This document shows, in pieces, positions 57,300 to 64,000 of a stretch of 64,000 bases of DNA. The translations under genes were made by a program, and so were the position numbers. This stretch comes from Galeopsis tetrahit. Its lineage: Eukaryota; Streptophyta; Magnoliopsida; Lamiales; Lamiaceae. The DNA is taken from positions 22,498,001-22,562,000 of the forward strand of contig OY776130.1 in NCBI GenBank assembly GCA_963675135.1. Direction: 5' to 3'. The first letter of the stretch is position 1. The number at the start of each line of letters is the position of its first letter. Under the pieces are notes generated by a model that saw nothing but the letters and a program-made list of their open reading frames with translations, was not told the origin of the DNA and searched no databases.

Positions 57300-58085
57300 C
57301 GCAGTCGAGCGCCACTTTCGACTTCAACTCTTTGAGGCATTTAAACAAACGCTACTCTTCCGTTTTTATTTGATTGGCCCTTGTTATACCTAGTCAAAGA
57401 AGTCAATCTTTGACAAGTCAATCCTAGTCACCAGCTTGCGTGGCGAGGACCAGTCAACCAAGTCGTGCGACGACTAGTCAACAAGATGAAGAAAATGTAA
57501 TAAAAGTAATGTATTTAATGTAATTAAGTGCTCGCCCAAAGATGTTGGCGAGCACATGTTTGGTTAGCTGCTCGCCCAAATATGTTGGCGAGCAGACGTT
57601 TATTTGGCTAGAGAAGACAAGTGTTGAAGCCTTGGGAGACAGCATGTGACGTGGCGACCACCTTCCTCGAAGGTGTTGGCGACCACCTTCCTCGACGACC
57701 AGATCCTCCGGCGACCACCGTAGCCCAGCTCATCGGCATCCCGGCGAGGACGACCACCAGAGGCGGTTTAGCATTAAATGCGCCGTCCCATCACCTTTTC
57801 GGGCAGAAGTTCAGGTCCAGTGAGGACATGCCACGTGTAAAGGGCGGGCAGCCCCAAAAACTACTATATAATGCCTAAAAGGCTCATTTGTAAGATTCAA
57901 GTAACATTTCTCACCCAACCCAAAGCAATACACTTCCCAAGCTCAAAGTTTTAGCTTCTCCAAAAAGCTATTTCTTGTGTTCTTCATTGTTCTTCATAAG
58001 ATCATCATAAATCATCATATTAATCCGCATAAACACGTAATAAACCCCGATCATATATATATGTTTGTTTAGTGCTTATAAAAGT
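57300..58085. other. LTR- or promoter-like DNA with two tandem hairpins
   Basis: No gene recognised. Two near-identical palindromic units at 57528-57555 and 57568-57595 (arms TGCTCGCCCAA and TTGGCGAGCA) and a direct repeat ggcgaccaccttcctcga (two copies near 57650 and 57680) precede a TATA-like ctactatataatgcc (about 57861). A C/T-rich leader to 58085 follows. This arrangement suggests the U3/R region of an unidentified LTR or a promoter remnant. Confidence 0.4.
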
Positions 58086-59398
58086 TGTAGGTCCCCAAAG
58101 TTGAGTTAATAACGAGTAAGCTAGTGAAAATGTCTAGAGGGGGGTGAATAGACTTTTCAAAAATCTATCGAAATATCAGAATACAATATGCGGAAATACG
58201 AAATTAACAATGAGCCCAATTCAAGTTTATACTCAACTTCTTAATTCGAGAACTCTGTTCTATACTCAACTTGTCTAGTTCAGTTATGTATGTTTAAACA
58301 ATTAATCAGTTAATCAATTAACACAAACAAAACAGTAAAGTAAACAACACACAACGATTTATAGTGGTTCGACAACTTGTCTACATCCACTCTCACAAAC
58401 CCAGTTGTGATGTTTCCACTAAACTCTTCCAATCGAGTACAAAGTGTATGTTCCTGTCTTTTAAGTCCCAAGAAGAAGACTTAGATCTTCAAAGAATATA
58501 CCACCAGATATATCTATGATCTAACTAGCTATTAACAAGCAACTAGCAACTTGATAAAAAAAAAACTTCTCTGTTCTTCAGTAGTAGCCTCTTGGATTCT
58601 TCACTTGTCTTCTGGCTTCTTTCTGAACTTCAATAAACTCTGAGAGTAATTCTCTCTTTGAATGCTTCGATAATGCTTCACTTGAGTATGAACGTCAGTG
58701 TATCAGTAGTCTTCAATTGATCAACACCATGAAATATTTATAGACTTCAATCTTCAAGAACTTAGGTAGTTGTAACCAACTTTTCTTGAAAACTAACTTT
58801 AACTGAATCTTCTTATCAATCCACGCGTTTCTTGTTATGAATTAGTTATTCCATAACTAACTTCTTCATCCTTATCTTTCCACGCGTATTTGTAACTAAC
58901 TTCAAGTTGACCTGTCTTGTGTAGTATAGTAAATGCACTTGTCTTTGTCTTGTAGTCCATCTGGCTTGAGTAGTAGACTTCAAGTCTTCTTGTCTGGTCT
59001 TCTCGTGCAATCTTTAGTAGTAGACTATACTAATCTATCAAGACTTATTACATTACTTTAAGCTTTTATAAAACAAGCTTAGTCAACTTATAATCTATAC
59101 AATGAATCTATCTATTACATTCAAAATCATGAGCTCTATACAACATTTATCATAGCTCAATAACAATCTAACAAATACAAATAGCATATATGAAGTATAA
59201 ACAATATACAAATTTATAAGTACTTTATCTTTCCATGTGAACTTATGTGAACTCTACTGGTCTTGTTCAAGGTGACTTAACTCAACTAGGCTAGATCAGT
59301 CAACACTTAGAAAATATTCAAACTACTTTTGGCTTATCAAAACTTCATCTTTTATCTTTTCATCATGTAGGACTTGTTCTAGGATTCATATCCCAACA
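58086..59398 (-). repeat. 3' LTR of family 2 copia
   Basis: 1,313 bp, TGTAGGTCCC...ATCCCAACA. Minus-strand TATA (CTATAAATA) at about 58734. On its inner side the PPT (minus AAAAAGGGGGAAAT, 59399-59412) abuts the TGTTGGGATATG start. The outer flanking 5-mer is AAAGT (58081-58085). Confidence 0.88.
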
Positions 59399-59582
59399 AT
59401 TTCCCCCTTTTTGATGAAGCCAAAACTACTTGAATCTTTTCTCAATAGTAGACTAGTTAAGTAGTTATCTTGTTTATTAATCACCAAAAGTTGTTATCTT
59501 TTTTTTCATTCAAAATAAGATCAGTAGATTACACTTACTTCAAAATATAATCAGAGCAAAAAAAACTTCAATTAGAAATCAA

Positions 59583-62500
59583 CTAATCTGAAAGAGTACC
59601 TCCGTCTGGATTTGGAACTTGAAATGCATCTAGGAGTCTTCTGTGAATAATACTGATATGATCTTCATCATCAATCTTTTCTTTCTCAAGTAACTCTTCT
59701 TCATATTTCTTGATTTGATTCATATCAACTCGTCTTCCTGAGCTGGTCATAGGACACTTCCATCTCGGAAAACTAGGAACGAGTATGTTAAAGTTTGCAC
59801 CTGCAGATATCCTTATGATCAAATTCCATAACATTCTGTGTTGTCCTTCCATGAACCTATCAAACAACGAATACAGCTCATCTTGTCCTTCAGCATCACC
59901 ATATTTGCGAATGATCCAGTGATCAAGTTCCCATTGTCTTTTCACTTTCACCCATTCAGCTCGATGCTCATTATCAATGAAATGATCAACGAATTTGTCT
60001 TCCATTTCTTCTTCATTAGCCTTCAGTTTCTGCAAATTCTCAATATGCTTTCCAATCTTCTTTTTACTAGCATAACGAGTCTCATCATTAGGATCAGCAG
60101 TCCTTCGTTTCTTCTCAACTATTGCAGTAGGCTCTTCAATAACTAACTTTCTTTTAACCTGTCTGGTCTGAATCTCAGCTTCAGGAGATGATGCAACACC
60201 TTTGCCTTTCAACTTTTTCAGCTCATCTGCTCTAGCTTGTTCAACTTCAGCAGTCTTGACTAGCCTTCTCTTAGGCCTTCTGAGCTCTTGTATTGCTTCA
60301 GCAGCTTCCTTAGCTTCTGGTTCAGCAGACTTAGCCTTCACAATAGTCTTCTCAATTTTACTTGACTCTTCCCCCTTTTTGGCTTCATCAGTAGCCTTGA
60401 GAGTGAAAAGACTAGTAAATCGAGTCATTTCTTCTTTTACAGCTGCCTTCATTGCTTCAGTAACTAACTCAATCTGCTTTTGATGCGTCTTCTCATGACT
60501 TAGCTTGTCTAGACGATCAGTAGTTAGCTCTAGCTTCCTTGAACTTGAAACTAGTTCATCCTTGAAATGAGTGGCTGTCTGTCGAAGGAGTGTATTCTGT
60601 GCAGTTAACTCATTGAGAATAGCTCGAGAACGCACCAACTGATCTTGTGCTTCCCGTCTCTATTCATCAGCAATCTCAATCTTTACTCTGTAGAGTCTCT
60701 CCATCTTACTTGACTCTTCAGCTAAAGATCTAGCAAAACCAATCGACCTCTTTTCCGAAAAATCAACTCGTTTCTTCAAGAAAGTCTCAATTTCAGCATA
60801 CATCTCTTCTCGGAAAGTTGAGTCCATCTTGTTGACTTCACCAACAATCAGTTCTCTTGAGCTGTCAACAAGCGATTGATTCTGTTCCACGAGAATATCT
60901 TTCAATTTTGATTCCAAAAAGTTTTCAATGGACGTTTGAACGACTTCCTTCAAATCCATCTTTAATCCATCTAAAAATTCTTCAGGGAATGTTTGAATAG
61001 ATGACTGAGTCTCAGTAGCAACATCATCTTGAACTTTTCCAACCAGCTCATCTTCATCAAACATTACAGCATCCATGAATTCATCATCTTCTTTTCCAAA
61101 GTTGAAAGAATTGGATTCTTTAGAACATTCAGCTTCTTCATCTGAACCACCTTCTATCTTCAAAATTTGTTCAGATGTCTGGACAGCTATTTCAGTAACT
61201 TCTGGCTTGATCTCGTCTTCCACCAGATCAGTCTGAGTTCCAACATCGAACGAGAACACATCTTCTATAACACCATCAGGAATACTTAACAACTTTTTGA
61301 CAAGATCAACCAAGGCCTTGCGTGGGAACAACTCGGAGTGATCCTTAACTCCACTATTTTCCTTTTGTTCCATCTCCCAATCCATGAAATTGGATATTCC
61401 GCCCTTACCTTGAATGACCTCGAAAAGATCATCTGTAGAAGATTTCTTTAGAGCAAACCATGTGCATATCCTGACTAGCTTCTCAAACTGTTCTGAGGCA
61501 GTGTCGATGTCAAGAGTTGCGAGCTGCTTCTTCAGATTTCTTGAAACTCTAGCACGTACTCTCTTCTCGCGCAGACACATTGGATAATAAACCAAGGAAT
61601 CAAATCTGTCTTCAGACGTGGTCTGAGTAGGTGGGGTCCCTAACTCAGTTGTTGCAGTGGCAACTGGCGTCTTGCCTGAAGTAGATGGGTTGGGTTCAAC
61701 ATATTCTGTTGAAGGTAGAGAGGATATTTGGGATGTGGTTTCTTGGGGCTCTAATGTGGCTTGGTTTGGTGTGACAACTGTCGGAGTATCAGTTGTTTCC
61801 TGTATGGGAGTGATTTGGGGATGACTGGCTCTAAGCGGTAATGCTGCCAGTACTTGCGAGGTTGAGGGTAGAGGACGAGGCCTAGATCGATGTGATCTAG
61901 CCTTGGTTCGAACAGTAGAGAGAGAGAGAGAAGGAATTGACAAAGCTTGTGAAGAGGAACCAACCTGGTGACTCGTCTCTTCTGGTGGAGGTGGAGTTCC
62001 AATTCTCACGATCCTGAGAACTTGAGTAGTCTGGTCACTCGTCTCCGTTCCTTTATCAGTTTCTTTATCTGAATGAGTCTCCTCCGAGTCTTCTCCACTT
62101 GACCCAGCTTTCGTAGTAGACTCCGATTCTTCATCATTGGACTCATCTTCTGAGGAGCTAGATGAGTTGCCATATGGTAAGACGTCTGATTCTTCTATTT
62201 GAATACGTCTTGGGGCAGCTGGCCTTGCAGCAGCTTGCTTCCTCTGAGCTTCCGACTTCAGATAAAATTTAAGAGGATGGAAGGGCTTTCCTTTGCTCCA
62301 GTCCGACTTGTTTGGTAACAACAAGGGGAGTAGGATACTCAACTTGTTGCCGTATCCAACAGTGTGTGATACCACCCAACTACATGAGTCGGTATCAACT
62401 TGAACACTCTTTTCAAAGTACATCATTCGATCGGCTATCAATTTGAACCAATTTCCTTCAGTGATTCCATCATAGATCGCCGCCATTACCCTTGTCTTGG

Positions 62501-63035
62501 CTTGAGTGACTGCGTCAAACGAACCAGTGGCACATAGAAGCATCTTACTTGCTATGTCCAGAAGAGTGCGATATTTCTCCAATAGTTCGGCCTTCTTGAC
62601 GGCAGGAGCCTTGCCATCTGATTTAAGCTTCATCTTCTTTCCACAGAAGATGCTCAAATACCTCATCTCTTGTCCAGTGGCATAGTTTTCCACATCAATC
62701 GTTCCGATGGGCAACCTCAAATGCCTGAGTAACACCTCACGAGTGAGTTCAACTCGACTCGTTCCAATAAAAGATTCGATCTTATCTCCTCGTCTTGTGG
62801 CGTTGGCATAAAACAGCAACACCTCTTCCTCCAAGACGACTTGAGGGAATGCCTCCAGATAAGGCTTCAATCCACAACGCGAGCATTTATCAAGAATCTC
62901 CTGGTTTCCAGCGGTGTGAAGCCCTTTGAAAAACATCGAAGGTTCCACATGCACCTTGTTTTCAGAGATGTATCTTCCAAGATCAAACCTAGCCTGCATG
63001 TTAGTCCTAACATCGAAAAGAGAGGCGATCGACAT
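59583..63035 (-). pseudogene. Extra ORF of the family 2 copia (Sirevirus-like third ORF)
   Basis: About 1,150 codons on the minus strand, interrupted by one TAG (60660-60662) that splits 791 and about 358 residues in the same frame. The N-terminal globular part (about residues 1-290) reads RFDLGRYISENKVHVEPSMF, EEEVLLFYANATRRGDKIES, LLRHLRLPIG and SWVVSHTVGYGNKLSILLPL. This is the FYAN...LP pattern of plant transposon-associated proteins, also seen in the ORF at 28996. A Ser/Glu-rich acidic stretch and a Thr/Pro-rich region follow. The remainder is charged with heptad-like stretches (for example QNTLLRQTATHFKDELVSS), likely coiled coil. No signal peptide or transmembrane helix is apparent, so an envelope role is not supported by sequence. 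The single stop means either a recent mutation or readthrough. Confidence 0.7.
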
Positions 63036-63916
63036 TCTTAGTGAATAGTGTAAAACTGGGGAGGTTTGATTTGCAAGAATTCGAGAGCTAAAGTAGGAGA
63101 GTTATGAAAACATAAGGCAAGTAAGTGTGGAAGATGAGTTTTGAGTAGAACTGAAAATGATCCAACGGCCAAGATTGAAAGTTTAGATCCAACGGTTCAG
63201 ACCTTTGAAATTCGGTTACGGAATCGAGAGTATTATGTGATCTGATATTGTAAAATTTGAAATCCGGCACTTCTTAATTTAGGACAGGGGAGTGAACTCA
63301 TCTGACCTAATGTAGTCGGGTTCGAACTGGGTGTATACACCTCATTAAATGGGAGTGTATAAATCCAATTCTAGGGTTTTCAAATTCTAGCTTATCTAAT
63401 TACAATAATGCCCTTAATTCGATTGACTAAACACTTAACATATTTCAGTCAAGAAAAACACTTAGCTTGTCTGTTCGAGTCTATCCAGAACAGACGAGTA
63501 GACTTAAGCTTCACAAGACGAGTTGGCTTAAGTACACAAGACGAGTTCCCCCTTCGCCTGTGCTTGTCTATTCTGAACGTCGAACGACTTCATGTACCTA
63601 TCTTATCATTTGCAATGTGTAATTGTAGGTACATGTAGAGTAACATAAATAAGATGAATATCAATCGATAGCAATGATCAAGGTTTCAAACAAGATGACC
63701 TTTTAACAAACATAAGGGTCAACATAAGGATATTTAAGAAATCAAAGATTCCCCCTTAAATGTTTATTCCCTTAGTATTACCCTCAGCTTTACCAGCTTC
63801 CTCATCGGGTTGTTTGGTCATCTAGTCTAGCCTTGTATACCTGTCTGTTGCGTGAGTAGTCGAGTGCTTTGTTCTTGTCTCCTTTTCTTTGATGTACCTG
63901 ACTGGTTAGTGCATAG
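63036..63916 (-). other. Spacer between pol and extra ORF
   Basis: Non-coding; only short open frames. It contains several copies of a cttgtct/acgagt-type motif (about 63460-63560: gacgagtagac, agacgagttggc, agacgagttccc). It corresponds to 28096-28995 in the plus-strand element. Confidence 0.5.
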
Positions 63917-64000
63917 CTATAGGCAAGTAGGATCTAAATCAATTAGCCCTAGACTAATGCATAACTCACGAAATCGTGCCTCAGCTAATGGTTTTGTAAA
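63917..64000 (-). CDS. Copia pol C-terminus (RNase H end), partial
   Basis: The minus strand from the window edge reads FTKPLAEARFRELCISLGLI and stops at TAG (63917). TKPLAEARF is the conserved end of copia RNase H, also present at the end of the family 1 pol (41204-41455). The start lies outside the window. Confidence 0.85.
   Translation of the reverse strand, partial: FTKPLAEARFRELCISLGLIDLDPTCL

Larger units (their letters stand above)
58086..64000 (-). mobile_element. Sirevirus-like copia (family 2), 3' part, runs off the window
   Basis: Minus strand order seen from the right edge: end of pol RNase H (64000-63917), spacer (63916-63036), long extra ORF (63035-59583), PPT (59412-59399) and 3' LTR (59398-58086). 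Its LTR is the full-element partner of the solo LTR at 39156-40417. The pol-extra ORF-LTR order is that of Sireviruses. Gag, most of pol and the 5' LTR should lie just beyond 64000. Confidence 0.85.

Overview
This window looks like nuclear DNA from a flowering plant, probably a eudicot (inference). The evidence is plant-type Ty1/copia and Ty3/gypsy LTR retrotransposons primed by initiator Met-tRNA, CACTA, MULE, hAT and Stowaway-like DNA elements, plant Helitrons with RepHel and RPA-type genes, TTTAGGG-type telomere-like repeats and AT-rich intergenic DNA. No intact host gene was recognised. Nearly everything past position 5,000 is nested mobile DNA.

Layout. 1-5,094: AT-rich DNA with minisatellites, a CACTA-like terminus (about 1,830-2,150) and a two-exon gene-like stretch on the minus strand (3,566-3,976). 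5,095-6,704: solo copia LTR. 6,775-26,629: a gypsy-type element with very long LTRs and no intact gag-pol. Its 5' LTR lacks the start and carries a complete CACTA element with tRNA-like and telomere-like segments. Its interior holds a small internally deleted copia element with a 77-bp repeat array. Its 3' LTR is split by a minus-strand Helitron with RPA, F-box/LRR and thymidine kinase gene fragments. The end of that LTR is a chimera of a CACTA-bearing and a CACTA-free copy. 26,630-33,447: the 3' half of a plus-strand Sirevirus-like copia (RT-RNase H, an extra ORF, PPT, 3' LTR), with a hAT MITE inside.

34,151-57,289 is a nest at least four levels deep with matching target-site marks at each level. 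A long-TIR MULE (10-bp TSD) holds a 20.4-kb RepHel Helitron (35,363-55,804; A/T junction). The Helitron holds a 10.6-kb copia (38,211-48,833; TSD TAATG). The copia's damaged 3' LTR holds a solo LTR of another copia family (39,156-40,417; TSD CAAAG). A hAT MITE and a Stowaway-like MITE interrupt the RepHel gene. 57,300-58,085 is LTR/promoter-like DNA. From 58,086 to the end is the 3' part of a minus-strand Sirevirus-like copia: LTR, PPT, a long extra ORF and the tail of pol.

The coding regions are transposon genes, mostly broken by stops, frameshifts or lost catalytic residues. The informative content is structural: target-site duplications, an empty site, solo LTRs, captured exons and chimeric LTRs that let the order of insertions be reconstructed. 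Identities quoted are by eye, not from alignments.
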